A stretch of DNA of 52,455 nt from CAZGSG01 sp964528095 (GTDB lineage: Bacteria > Bacteroidota > Bacteroidia > Chitinophagales > Chitinophagaceae): positions 1 through 52,455 of the forward strand of contig CAZGSG010000005.1 of assembly GCA_964528095.1 (NCBI GenBank), given 5' to 3'. The translations under genes and the position numbers were made by a program. Shown here one piece after another: positions 1-8,730 of this stretch (position 1 is its first letter; the number at the start of each line of letters is the position of its first letter). The notes under the pieces are model-generated. The model searched no databases and was not told where the DNA came from. It worked only from the letters and a program-made list of their open reading frames with translations.

Positions 1-855
1 ATAACCTGCTCCGGCTTTTCCATCGAGTTTGACGACCGGATTGTGCTGGTTACCCCTGATTGTTTCACTGGTATAGCGGGTAGCGATGCGGGAGAACGCA
101 TAACCTGCGTTGGAAGTTACTCCCAGGGAAAGATAAAACCGCTCCATGGCAACAAACGTATAATGATAACCCGCGCCAATAAGTAATTCGAGGTTTTGTC
201 CTTTCTGCGTAAAGCCATTGGGAAGGGGAGCCGCCTGGTCATCGTTAATATAGTACCGGATGCGAAATTGAGGAATAAAACTCCCTGCACTTCTGAGCTG
301 TCTTTCTGATTGAAAAGTAACGGCGCTCAGCGAATATTCGGGGTTGGAGTTATAAGTAGTCGTTACCTGGTACTGTGTGAATTTCAATTGAGGAAATTGG
401 ATATATGGGTGGCCGGGCATCCACGACGATACAAAATCTGAAGTGTTTTCAAGATAATAGCCTTTTGTTCTTGTATAAGAAAAATCATTGAGCCAGCGTT
501 TTCGGTTCAGACTAAAAAATAACCCCCCGCTACGGGTTTTACCTTTCTGACCATTGTCATTATTGCCCGGCAGGAATTTTGGCACATAACTCAGGCCAAA
601 ATAAATAAAGCTATAACTAAAAGAAAGCCCCGTCACCGTAGCAGCATTAGGGCTAAGACGGATATCCCTGCCACTGGTTAATACTGCAAATTTTTCAATG
701 TCTGAGCTTTGTGTGAGTTTAAGAACGATAAACTCATTAAACTTTTCAATCCTGGATTTTTTAGTAGGTAAACTATCTGTCGCAATTACCTGTGCATTCA
801 GACTGCAGGCAATAAATACAATAAATAATAAACAAAGGATAAAGTTATTATTCAT
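1..855 (-). CDS. DUF4421-type outer-membrane protein, C-terminus beyond window
   Basis: The minus-strand frame is open for all 285 codons from an ATG at 855 to the window edge, so the 3' end is missing. The product begins with a Sec signal peptide (hydrophobic core, then SLNAQ) and continues with alternating aromatic strands typical of a beta-barrel. The segment around LSPNAATVTGLSFSYSF matches how DUF4421 proteins begin, with a barrel strand following a 'SPN' turn. DUF4421 is a Bacteroidota outer-membrane family of unknown function. A TATATTTG box lies 3 nt before the start. Family assignment is from pattern recognition; a secreted barrel is fairly certain, the exact family less so. Confidence 0.65.
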   Translation of the reverse strand, partial: MNNNFILCLLFIVFIACSLNAQVIATDSLPTKKSRIEKFNEFIVLKLTQSSDIEKFAVLTSGRDIRLSPNAATVTGLSFSYSFIYFGLSYVPKFLPGNNDNGQKGKTRSGGLFFSLNRKRWLNDFSYTRTKGYYLENTSDFVSSWMPGHPYIQFPQLKFTQYQVTTTYNSNPEYSLSAVTFQSERQLRSAGSFIPQFRIRYYINDDQAAPLPNGFTQKGQNLELLIGAGYHYTFVAMERFYLSLGVTSNAGYAFSRIATRYTSETIRGNQHNPVVKLDGKAGAGY

Positions 856-858
856 AAC

Positions 859-866
859 CAAATATA
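859..866 (-). promoter_or_regulatory. TAnnTTTG -7 box for the DUF4421 gene
   Basis: Read on the minus strand this is TATATTTG, an exact match to the Bacteroidota -7 consensus, ending only 3 nt before the ATG at 855. No clear TTTG -33 box is seen at the usual distance. If it is used, the transcript starts at or next to the start codon. Confidence 0.4.
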
Positions 867-1067
867 ACTTTTCCAATTGTGTTTTTATAATCAATACGGG
901 GACTTTAAAAATATAAAGAATACCTGTAATATTATTTTGTACTATGCGGGTAGTTATAGACAAAGAAAGCCTGACCCGGAAAATTGCTGGTACTATATAT
1001 TGCAGCAAAGGGTACAACAGCCGGTAATTACTTTCATCACAGAATAACAGGCCGGAACGAACCCTGA

Positions 1068-1122
1068 TCAACATTCAAAATCGAAGTTCTTCAGGAAATA
1101 CGGGAACTATCCTGAATGTTGA
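1068..1122 (-). terminator. Nested inverted repeat downstream of the esterase gene
   Basis: The arms TCAACATTCA (1068-1077) and TGAATGTTGA (1113-1122) are perfect complements, and an inner pair TTCAGGA/TCCTGAA (1090-1096, 1110-1116) offers an alternative stem. It starts 29 nt after the esterase stop. There is no T-run, so termination is only a guess. The rest of 856-1150 shows nothing recognisable. Confidence 0.3.
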
Positions 1123-1150
1123 ACTAATACAGCTGGAAAAGATAAAATAG

Positions 1151-2230
1151 CTATTTAATCACGCGCTGTTTAAGTGTATCCAAAAAAGCAACCGATCTTT
1201 TAAAAGCCATTTCTCCATGGATATTATCCAAATTAAACTGGTATTCATGCGGAAGAGCTGGATTGAGATCCTGGTCAAAAAAAAGTGTATCAACCGGAAC
1301 CCTGAGTTGTACAAGTTTTCGGGCCAGGTTTTCTGAGTGTACCAGCAAGGGGTCACCATTGCCCGCCGAAATAAAACAAGGCGGAAAATCCGCATTGATA
1401 TAATCTATTACAGAAGCCGTTTTAAAACTTTCATCCCCGAGAAAGTTCTTATTGCCGCTGTATGACCAGAGAATGGTTTTTAAAAAACTGCCAAAATCAC
1501 CGTTAAGGTCTACATGTCTTGTATCATAGGGGCCACAGTATAAAATAAGCCCCGCAAGTTGTGCCTTACTGATCGTTGGTTTTATTTTTAGCAGATCGGC
1601 GTAATCGCTGTTTACAATGATATTGGCAGTCTGCGCCGCAATATGCGCGCCACCTGAATCACCGGCAATGATAATGGATGAATCATCGATATGTAACCTT
1701 TTAGCCTGTGCAATTAAATAGGTCAAAGCTTTGCTGGTCTGCCTGATTGGTGTCGGATAATGAGCGCCGGGTGAAATGGAATAGTCGATAGAGACCGCCA
1801 CATATCCCTGAGCAGCCAGCAGCTTGCAATAATTTTGCAGGTGCTCCTTTTTACCTGATACCCATGCTCCGCCGTGAATCCATACGATGACAGGAAGTCG
1901 TTGATCGGTGTTTTGTATCGCAGAAGGATAATAAATATCCAGCATCGCGTCCTTATCAGCGGGATCATATTGCTGGTTGGCAACTACTGCAATATCGCCT
2001 TTTACATGTTTTGATAAAGCAGCATTCGCTTTTACGGCTTCTTTGTTAAAATAATACCGGATAATAAGTGCAGAAGGCCAGGGAGAAAATCTAAACGCTG
2101 CAATAACTACCAATGATAAAATACAAAGCCCAATAAGGACTTTGAATACCGGTCTTTTATACCATTGCTTTTTTATATTGTTTGTTTTTTTGTAAATATT
2201 GTTTTGCACCTTATTTCTGTTCTTGTGCAT
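1151..2230 (-). CDS. Alpha/beta-hydrolase esterase of the HSL/BD-FAE type, membrane anchored
   Basis: The product (359 aa) has a basic N-terminus and one membrane segment (about residues 29-47), then an alpha/beta-hydrolase domain. It shows the oxyanion motif HGGAW and the nucleophile elbow GDSGGA, as in hormone-sensitive-lipase and carbohydrate-esterase-like families. GNGDPLL supplies the likely catalytic Asp and PHEYQF the His. It should hydrolyse small acyl or carboxyl esters; the substrate is not readable from sequence. The single N-terminal helix suggests inner-membrane attachment with the catalytic domain in the periplasm. It is monocistronic, with a TATATTTG box 7 nt before the ATG. 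Length and catalytic residues look intact. Confidence 0.8.
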   Translation of the reverse strand: MHKNRNKVQNNIYKKTNNIKKQWYKRPVFKVLIGLCILSLVVIAAFRFSPWPSALIIRYYFNKEAVKANAALSKHVKGDIAVVANQQYDPADKDAMLDIYYPSAIQNTDQRLPVIVWIHGGAWVSGKKEHLQNYCKLLAAQGYVAVSIDYSISPGAHYPTPIRQTSKALTYLIAQAKRLHIDDSSIIIAGDSGGAHIAAQTANIIVNSDYADLLKIKPTISKAQLAGLILYCGPYDTRHVDLNGDFGSFLKTILWSYSGNKNFLGDESFKTASVIDYINADFPPCFISAGNGDPLLVHSENLARKLVQLRVPVDTLFFDQDLNPALPHEYQFNLDNIHGEMAFKRSVAFLDTLKQRVIK

Positions 2231-2237
2231 ATTAAAA

Positions 2238-2245
2238 CAAATATA
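2238..2245 (-). promoter_or_regulatory. TAnnTTTG -7 box for the esterase gene
   Basis: On the minus strand this is TATATTTG, 7 nt before the ATG at 2230. About 20 nt further upstream is TTCG, one mismatch from the TTTG -33 element. The leader would be almost absent. Confidence 0.45.
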
Positions 2246-2370
2246 AATGAAAATACAAACCTGGGCGAATGAATAGAAAGGGGATTGCGTAATAACCGTC
2301 CAGTTTAGTAATTTTAGAAACTTTAAAATCGATGGCCCAAACTGCGCGAAGGCTACAAATTACTATTACA

Positions 2371-2739
2371 ATGAAAATCGAATTTTTAACGATCCCTGTT
2401 CTGCCAACTAATGCTATAGAAAGAGATATTGCCTGGTATAAAGAAAAAATGGGACTTGAAGTCCACTTCGCAGATAAAATGTATGCTGTTCTGTACAGAG
2501 ATAATCTCTGGATACATTTGCAATGGCATGCTGATACGGCAGATGATCCGGTGCTTGGGGGATCTGTAATCAGGATTTACGTAAAAAACATTAAGCCGCT
2601 GTTTGAAGAATTTCTCGAAAGAGGTACAATTACAGTAGACAAATTAAGGACAAATACGCCCTGGAAAACCAACGAGTTTGGCTTTTATGATTTGAATAAA
2701 AATGCCATTTTTATAATGGAGGATGCCGCTGATAATTAA
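2371..2739 (+). CDS. Glyoxalase/bleomycin-resistance (VOC) family protein
   Basis: The ATG at 2371 gives 122 residues starting MKIEFLTIPVL, which matches the first strand of a VOC fold; an upstream in-frame ATG at 2332 would add 13 polar residues with no counterpart in the family. The segment DIAWYKEKMGLEV is the usual 'FYxxxLGF' helix-strand, followed by LWIHLQWH and a C-terminal GFYDLNKNAIFIME, which normally carries a metal-ligand Glu. VOC proteins are small metalloenzymes or binding proteins (glyoxalases, dioxygenases, antibiotic-binding proteins); the substrate cannot be assigned. The gene stands alone, followed by about 1 kb of non-coding DNA. Confidence 0.7.
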   Translation: MKIEFLTIPVLPTNAIERDIAWYKEKMGLEVHFADKMYAVLYRDNLWIHLQWHADTADDPVLGGSVIRIYVKNIKPLFEEFLERGTITVDKLRTNTPWKTNEFGFYDLNKNAIFIMEDAADN

Positions 2740-2980
2740 AATAGCCATCCTGCTCAAAATAAGGTTTTTTTCTTCCGATGCTTGTTTGATGCTCATTCGA
2801 TACTAATCCAGATCACTCCCGGGAAAACCCTGTGTCATCCCTGTGTTCATTCAATATTTATTGGCTGCTTGTATCGAAGGAGCTCTGTATATTCATTATA
2901 TAAACACTGGATATATAGTAAGAAGGTAATGACAAATCCCGAATGGTTTCGCGTTGCGCATAACTGGTTGAAGCTGGTTA

Positions 2981-3250
2981 TGACCATTTGCTAAAGATGT
3001 TTTTCACACGGTAACACGATGGGAATATAAGTAGTTGATTTAAAATGAGCATTTATGACGGAGCCACGGAGGGTTTAAGACAGATTGGGACCGTCTCACA
3101 TTAATTGTATAAGATATAAGGATAAATAGTTCACAGGAAATTGATGACCATTTACCAAAAATTTGTTTCACACGGGAACATGGAGAAAATATAAGCGTTG
3201 ATTTAAAATGATGATTTAGATACAGGTCACAGAGGGCCTAAAGTATTTCG
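2981..3250. repeat. Two diverged direct repeats, offset about 164 bp
   Basis: Copy 1 (about 2981-3092) and copy 2 (about 3145-3250) both run TGACCATTT..., then TTTCACACGG, then ATATAAG...GTTGATTTAAAATGA, then a (C)ACGGAGG/CACAGAGG-type block. Similarity is clear but broken by small indels. No open reading frame spans a copy. They resemble a decayed non-coding intergenic repeat family rather than an insertion sequence. Confidence 0.5.
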
Positions 3251-3421
3251 GATATTTCTTATTGATCCGTGCCCCTTATTCTAGCTTGAATTGTAAACGA
3301 GATCAGGCATATGGTCCAACACAAACAAAAAGAATGATCACCTGTGATTCCGTGTTAAAATAAATTTTAGTAAATATTCAGCACTGATAACAACTGTCCC
3401 AACCCGGGTTAACAAAAAAAA

Positions 3422-3625
3422 TCAAAAACAGTGTCCGTCACAACTAACGGCACCTGGGCCAAATTGTAAAAAGCGATGCCCGTCAAATCGTACCAGCCCG
3501 TCTTCGGTAGACAACCATATAAAACCATTTTCATCCGATGCAAGGCTCTTTACACTATTTTGGGGCAATCCGTTCTCATCAGTATAATGCTCAACATGCA
3601 AACCCGGCTGCTCCTGGTATGCAAG
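3422..3625 (-). pseudogene. Remnant of a Reg_prop (two-component propeller) sensor protein
   Basis: On the minus strand, frame 3625 to 3422 encodes about 67 residues including ENGLPQNSVKSLASDENGF and WLSTEDGLVRFDGHRF, the first blades of the Reg_prop propeller that opens periplasmic sensor domains of Bacteroidota hybrid kinases and LytTR/AraC one-component regulators. It has no start codon (a TGA lies just upstream) and ends after FGPGAVSCDGHCF, so about 90% or more of the usual protein is missing. What remains corresponds to the sequence right after a signal peptide. This is a dead gene fragment. Confidence 0.7.
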
Positions 3626-3782
3626 TCAGTAATTCCATAATAAAAGAGCGCAAAATAGCAGCTGAAGACGATTCGGCAGAGGATTTATCAGGCCAGATAA
3701 TAAGTATCGAGGATAAAGGCGATTTATTATGAATGTAACCTTATTTAAACCATCTACAGGGGGTTAATTAACCGCGGTAACT

Positions 3783-3790
3783 TATATTTG
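3783..3790 (+). promoter_or_regulatory. TAnnTTTG -7 box for the efflux operon
   Basis: TATATTTG lies 4 nt before the GTG at 3795, the first gene of the metal-efflux cluster. No TTTG is visible at the -33 position. Transcription from here would give a leaderless or near-leaderless message. Confidence 0.4.
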
Positions 3791-3794
3791 CGCC

Positions 3795-4172
3795 GTGAAA
3801 AAATTTTGCATATACATACCTTTTTTCATTCTCTTTCTAAACACAACCTATCTAAGCCAGTTGTTTAAACTGCCCGTACTGGTGGCTCATTTTATTGAAC
3901 ACAGAGAACTGGATAATAAGATCGGCATAATCGATTTTTTATCTATGCACTATTGGGGCGATGATATGAACGATAATGACCAGGACAGGGATATGCAATT
4001 GCCATTTAAAAAAATAGAAGCCAATAGCTGCTTCCAGGTTATTACTCCGCTAACCCGTGTCGTACTCGATAAGCAGCAGGCTTATACAATGAAAGTTTTT
4101 CAACCCATTGTACAGGATGCAGATCTTTCTGATCCGGCATTGTCCTCCCTTTTCCGCCCTCCACGGGTGTAA
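3795..4172 (+). CDS. Small conserved protein leading a metal-efflux operon
   Basis: The product (125 aa, GTG start) has an N-terminal hydrophobic stretch like a signal peptide (IYIPFFILFLNTTYLSQ), then LVAHFIEHRELDNK, a conserved-looking LSMHYWGDD and the acidic DNDQDRDMQLPFK. Small proteins with this 'H...EH...FLxMHY...DxDxDMxLPFK' layout are typically found immediately upstream of CusA/CzcA pumps in Bacteroidota. Their function is unknown; the His- and Asp-rich middle could bind metal, which is inference. The pump begins 178 nt downstream on the same strand. The GTG is chosen because MKKFCIYIPF fits the signal peptide and no in-frame ATG precedes it. Confidence 0.65.
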   Translation: MKKFCIYIPFFILFLNTTYLSQLFKLPVLVAHFIEHRELDNKIGIIDFLSMHYWGDDMNDNDQDRDMQLPFKKIEANSCFQVITPLTRVVLDKQQAYTMKVFQPIVQDADLSDPALSSLFRPPRV

Positions 4173-4350
4173 TACAAATCTACAGGTGCATTATTTTATC
4201 AGTAGACTATTGTTGCTGACAGCGACAACTGTCTTGCACCTGATGATATGTGTCTGATTTCAGATTAAGATTGGCAGGCATTGCACTGCATGAACATTCA
4301 GGATGTTTGTGTAATGCGGTATTATTATTTCCACAAAAAAATGAGCAGCT

Positions 4351-7300
4351 ATGCTGAATAAGATCATTGGCTTTTCGATTAAAAATAAATTGATCGTTGG
4401 TTTATTTGTGCTTGCACTTGTGGGCTGGGGTACTTATGAGGTCACCCGCTTACCTATTGATGCGGTACCTGATATTACAGATAACCAGGTACAGGTGATT
4501 ACCGTTTCACCCTCGCTTGGTGCACCTGATATAGAACGGCTCGTTACATTCCCGATTGAACAGGCTGTCAGCAGTATCTCTGGTTTAAAACAGATCAGGA
4601 GTTTTTCTCGTTTCGGACTTTCGCTGGTGACCATTGTTTTTGATGATGAGACAGATGTTTACTGGGCTCGGCAACAGATCGGTGAAAAATTACAACAGGT
4701 ACAGCGCAACATACCATCAGGAGTAGGTGCCCCTGAAATGGCTCCGGTATCGACTGGATTGGGTGAGATTTATCAATACGTGGTAAGACCATTGAAAGGA
4801 TATGAAGGCAAATATGATGCGATGGAACTGCGTACTATCCAGGACTGGATTGTACGAAGGCAATTGCTTGGCACGCCCGGCGTAGCGGAAGTGTCCAGCT
4901 TCGGAGGTAAACTTAAGCAATATGAGATTGCAGTACGCCAGGAGCAATTAAAGGCGTATGACATTACCATTGGAGATATATTCGACGCGCTGGAAAAAAA
5001 TAATGAGAATACCGGCGGAGCATATATAGATAAAGGTCCAACAGTATTGTATATCCGTAGCGAAGGTCTTACTGCTTCGATTGAAGACATTCAGAGAATA
5101 GTAATAAAAAACCTTCCGGACGGCAGCCCTCTTTTATTGCGTGATGTGGCTGCTGTACAATACGGATCAGCGATACGATATGGGGCTATGACCTATAATG
5201 ATAAAGGTGAAGTGGCCGGGGCCGTAGTGATGATGCTGAAGGGAGAAAATTCTTCCGTGGTCATTAAAAGAGTAAAAGATAAAGTAGCTGAAATACAAAA
5301 AATGCTACCAGAAGGAGTGGTGGTAGAACCATTTCTTGACAGGACAAAAATGGTAAACAATGCAATCAAAACGGTTGAGACCAATTTGATAGAAGGAGCA
5401 CTGATCGTAATTTTTGTGCTGGTGTTCTTCCTGGGTAACCTGCGGGCAGGACTGATCGTGTCCTCGGTAATTCCTTTGTCCATGCTATTTGCCATTATAC
5501 TGATGAATAAATTCGGCGTGGGCGGTAATCTGATGAGTCTCGGGGCAATCGATTTCGGTTTAATTGTGGACGGGTCTGTGATAGTGGTGGAAGCTATCCT
5601 GCATCGTTTTTCTCATTCCAAACATTTCAGAAATCTTGGACGTATCAGTCAGCCTGATATGGACAGGGAAGTTGGTAAGTCAACTGGCTTAATGATCAAG
5701 TCCGCCGTATTCAGCCAGATCATTATCCTGATTGTTTACCTGCCTATTCTTTCACTACAGGGGATTGAAGGAAAAATGTTCAAGCCCATGGCTTTTACCA
5801 TCGCGTTCGCGATCCTTGGCGCTTTTCTTTTATCAGTTACCTATGTGCCTATGATGGCAGCACTTTGTTTAAACAAAAAATTGAATCACAAACTTACTAT
5901 TACCGATAAACTCATGATCTGGCTGGAAAGAAAATATCAACCCTTGCTGCGCAGGTTACTATTACTTCCTAAAACGATCATCACCGTTACACTGGCGCTA
6001 TTTCTACTGGCTGTCATAATCCTGGGACGAATGGGCGGCGAATTTATCCCTCAACTGGAAGAAGGTGATTTTGCCGTTGAAACAAGATTGCTTACGGGCA
6101 GCAATCTCAATAATACCATTCAGTCTACACAACTGGCATCTAAAATACTGCTGGAGCGTTTTCCCGAAGTTGAAAAAATTGTCACCAAGATAGGCAGTGC
6201 GGAAATTCCAACAGATCCCATGCCTTTTGAAGCAGGTGATATGATGGTGATCTTAAAAGAAAAAAAAGACTGGACGTCTGCAACAAGTTTTCCTGAACTG
6301 AGTGCCAGGATGACAACTGCACTGGAAGAAGTGCCTGGCATTACCGTCGGTTTCCAGTTTCCCGTGCAGATGCGTTTTAATGAACTGATGACCGGGGCCA
6401 GGCAGGATGTTGTATGTAAAATATTTGGAGAAAACCTGGATACACTTAGTAACTACGCGCACCGGCTCAATGATATCATTAAAACGGTAAGCGGAGCAAT
6501 TAATATTTACGAAGAAAAAGTAACCGGGATGCCACAGGTAGTGATAAATTATGACAGGGACGGTATGGCGAAATACGGGTTAAATGTGAGTGATATCAAC
6601 CGGGTGGTAAATACCGCTTTTGCCGGGCAGATAGCGGGGCAGGTATATGAAGGGGAAAAGCGGTTTGATATGGCAGTACGGCTGGATGGTGATGCGCGAC
6701 GTAGTGTAGCCGATATAGAAAACCTGATGATCGCCACAGCACAGGGCACGCAGGTACCCCTGTCTTTTGTGGCTGGCATTGAAGAAATAGAAGGCGTGAA
6801 CCAGATACAGCGGGAAAATACAAAAAGACGGATCATTGTCGGATTTAATGTCAGTGGAAGAGATGTGCAGACGATTATGAAGGAGCTGCAGCAAAAGATC
6901 GCGCAGGAATTACATTTATCTAAAGGGTATACAATTGTATTTGGAGGCTCCTTTGAAAACATGACTGCTGCAAAAGAGCGGCTAAGCATTGTAGTGCCAA
7001 TAGCGCTATTGCTGATCTTCCTGCTTTTGTATTTTGCGTTTAACTCAGTTAAACAAGGGCTGTTGATTTATACAGCTATTCCACTGTCTGCTATCGGAGG
7101 CATTTTTGCCTTATGGGCAAGGGATATGCCTTTTAGTATTTCTGCCGGTGTAGGATTTATTGCATTATTTGGAGTGGCGGTTTTAAATGGGATACTCCTG
7201 GTATCTGAATTTAACCGGTTAAAAAATGAAGGCTGGCATGATGTGAAACGCATCGTGATCCATGCTACAAAATCCAAATTGCGGGCGGTATTGATGACGG

Positions 7301-8715
7301 CGCTGGTGCCCTCCCTTGGATTTATCCCGATGGCCATTAGTACAGGAGCGGGAGGAGAAGTGCAAAAACCACTTGCCACTGTAGTGATCGGGGGATTGAT
7401 TATTTCGACCCTGCTGACCTTATTTGTGTTGCCTGTCTTATACATTTTGTTTGAAAAAGGATTTGGCTACTTTAAACGGCGTAAAATTCCCCTTGCGATT
7501 TTATTGATCCTATTGCTGACAGGTGAACAGGTAGCAGCGCAACAGAAAATCTCATTACCGGCTGCAATAGACAGCGCATTAAAAAATAATGCCTACCTGC
7601 AGGCAGAAAAAATACAGACCGATTATTTCCGGGCCATGCGAAAGACCAACCTGGATATAGATAAAACAAACCTCGGATTTGAATACGGCAATTTTAACAG
7701 CGTTGCGACAGATAACCGGTTTTCAGTATCACAAAGTATACAATTTCCCAGTGTTTATAAACACCAGGGCAGTATCAATCAAACCAATATCGCATTAAGT
7801 GAAATTAACCTGCAGGAGCGGGAGCTGGAGATAAAGACAAAGGTGAAGCAGCTGTTTTACCACTTGCTGGTATTACAAAAGAAAAAAGTGTTGCTGATTG
7901 ACGCGGATACGGTGTATAGAAATTTCCTGCAAAGAACCCGGCAACGACTGAAGGCTGGTGACGTAGATGTATTGGAACAGGTCACTGCCGAAAACCAGCG
8001 TCAGCAAATTGCCAATCAATTACAGGTATTGGAAAGTGATTACGAGATACTTTTAAATCAGTTTAATGTCTTATTGAACAGCCGGTATCCCTCTGAGCCA
8101 ACAGCAGATACAGTTATTTACAGACTTGCTTCGCTACCGGATAGGAATAATACCAGTCAACATCCTTTACTGAAGGAACAACAACAACTGTTGCAGTTTG
8201 CCGGGCAGGCGTGTAATCTTGAGAAAAGCAAAATGTTCCTTATTTTCAAGAGCGGGGATAAAAATTCCACGATTATCGGCTGGCAGGCAACCGATCAAAA
8301 CACAGAAAAGTATTTTGGCAGGAACAACCGTTTTTCATCTCTGACGGCGGGAATAGGAATAGCCGTATTCTCCCGTGCGCAACGTTCCAGGATCAATGCG
8401 GCGAATCAACTTATCCGGCATCGAAAACAGGAAATGGATGCGGTACAGCAACAACTCAATGCGGATCTTGAAAATGCGGTAAAGGTTTATTTGCGCAATA
8501 GCCGGTTGATAGAATCTTACAGGACAACCCTGTTACCCAATGCCACATCAACCATTACTGTAGCTACCAAAAAATTGCATGCGGGGGAGATCGGTTATTT
8601 GAACTGGGTAATGCTGATCAATCAATCTGTCCAGGTCAGCAGTGATTATTTTAATACTGTTCAACAGTTCAACGAAGCGGCATTTGAAGTAGAAAGAACA
8701 AGCGCTATTAATTAA
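4351..8715 (+). CDS. CusA/CzcA-type HME-RND metal efflux pump fused to a TolC-like channel
   Basis: This 1454-residue protein combines two usually separate parts. Residues 1 to about 1040 are a heavy-metal-efflux RND pump: TM1 (about 12-30), the hallmark DFGLIVDGSVIVVE in TM4 with the proton-relay Asp, and the paired transmembrane blocks (about 345-500, 880-1035). Residues about 1070-1454 are an outer-membrane-factor domain of long amphipathic helices. At the junction (about 1047-1066) is a basic-hydrophobic stretch ending VAAQQ, which looks like the former signal peptide of the channel gene. The pump exports cations (Cu/Ag or Co/Zn/Cd/Ni class not resolvable) across the envelope with the adaptor encoded 15 nt downstream. 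Such fusions are known in Bacteroidota. Confidence 0.9.
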   Translation: MLNKIIGFSIKNKLIVGLFVLALVGWGTYEVTRLPIDAVPDITDNQVQVITVSPSLGAPDIERLVTFPIEQAVSSISGLKQIRSFSRFGLSLVTIVFDDETDVYWARQQIGEKLQQVQRNIPSGVGAPEMAPVSTGLGEIYQYVVRPLKGYEGKYDAMELRTIQDWIVRRQLLGTPGVAEVSSFGGKLKQYEIAVRQEQLKAYDITIGDIFDALEKNNENTGGAYIDKGPTVLYIRSEGLTASIEDIQRIVIKNLPDGSPLLLRDVAAVQYGSAIRYGAMTYNDKGEVAGAVVMMLKGENSSVVIKRVKDKVAEIQKMLPEGVVVEPFLDRTKMVNNAIKTVETNLIEGALIVIFVLVFFLGNLRAGLIVSSVIPLSMLFAIILMNKFGVGGNLMSLGAIDFGLIVDGSVIVVEAILHRFSHSKHFRNLGRISQPDMDREVGKSTGLMIKSAVFSQIIILIVYLPILSLQGIEGKMFKPMAFTIAFAILGAFLLSVTYVPMMAALCLNKKLNHKLTITDKLMIWLERKYQPLLRRLLLLPKTIITVTLALFLLAVIILGRMGGEFIPQLEEGDFAVETRLLTGSNLNNTIQSTQLASKILLERFPEVEKIVTKIGSAEIPTDPMPFEAGDMMVILKEKKDWTSATSFPELSARMTTALEEVPGITVGFQFPVQMRFNELMTGARQDVVCKIFGENLDTLSNYAHRLNDIIKTVSGAINIYEEKVTGMPQVVINYDRDGMAKYGLNVSDINRVVNTAFAGQIAGQVYEGEKRFDMAVRLDGDARRSVADIENLMIATAQGTQVPLSFVAGIEEIEGVNQIQRENTKRRIIVGFNVSGRDVQTIMKELQQKIAQELHLSKGYTIVFGGSFENMTAAKERLSIVVPIALLLIFLLLYFAFNSVKQGLLIYTAIPLSAIGGIFALWARDMPFSISAGVGFIALFGVAVLNGILLVSEFNRLKNEGWHDVKRIVIHATKSKLRAVLMTALVPSLGFIPMAISTGAGGEVQKPLATVVIGGLIISTLLTLFVLPVLYILFEKGFGYFKRRKIPLAILLILLLTGEQVAAQQKISLPAAIDSALKNNAYLQAEKIQTDYFRAMRKTNLDIDKTNLGFEYGNFNSVATDNRFSVSQSIQFPSVYKHQGSINQTNIALSEINLQERELEIKTKVKQLFYHLLVLQKKKVLLIDADTVYRNFLQRTRQRLKAGDVDVLEQVTAENQRQQIANQLQVLESDYEILLNQFNVLLNSRYPSEPTADTVIYRLASLPDRNNTSQHPLLKEQQQLLQFAGQACNLEKSKMFLIFKSGDKNSTIIGWQATDQNTEKYFGRNNRFSSLTAGIGIAVFSRAQRSRINAANQLIRHRKQEMDAVQQQLNADLENAVKVYLRNSRLIESYRTTLLPNATSTITVATKKLHAGEIGYLNWVMLINQSVQVSSDYFNTVQQFNEAAFEVERTSAIN

Positions 8716-8730
8716 ATAAAAACACAAACG

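Larger units (their letters stand above)
2740..3782. other. Intergenic stretch with decayed sequence
   Basis: About 1 kb without an intact gene. It contains the diverged repeat pair at 2981-3250 and the Reg_prop remnant at 3422-3625. Open frames at 2782-2994 and 3538-3732 have no family resemblance and are probably chance. The mixture of repeats and a gene fragment suggests a site of past rearrangement. Confidence 0.6.

Noticed and set aside
2782..2994. 70-codon open frame after the glyoxalase gene
   Set aside because: Codon composition and residues (isolated Cys/His, no hydrophobic pattern) look random, and it overlaps the diverged repeat.
3010..3400. CRISPR array or insertion-sequence ends
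   Set aside because: Only two diverged copies exist, without regular short spacers, transposase or terminal inverted repeats.
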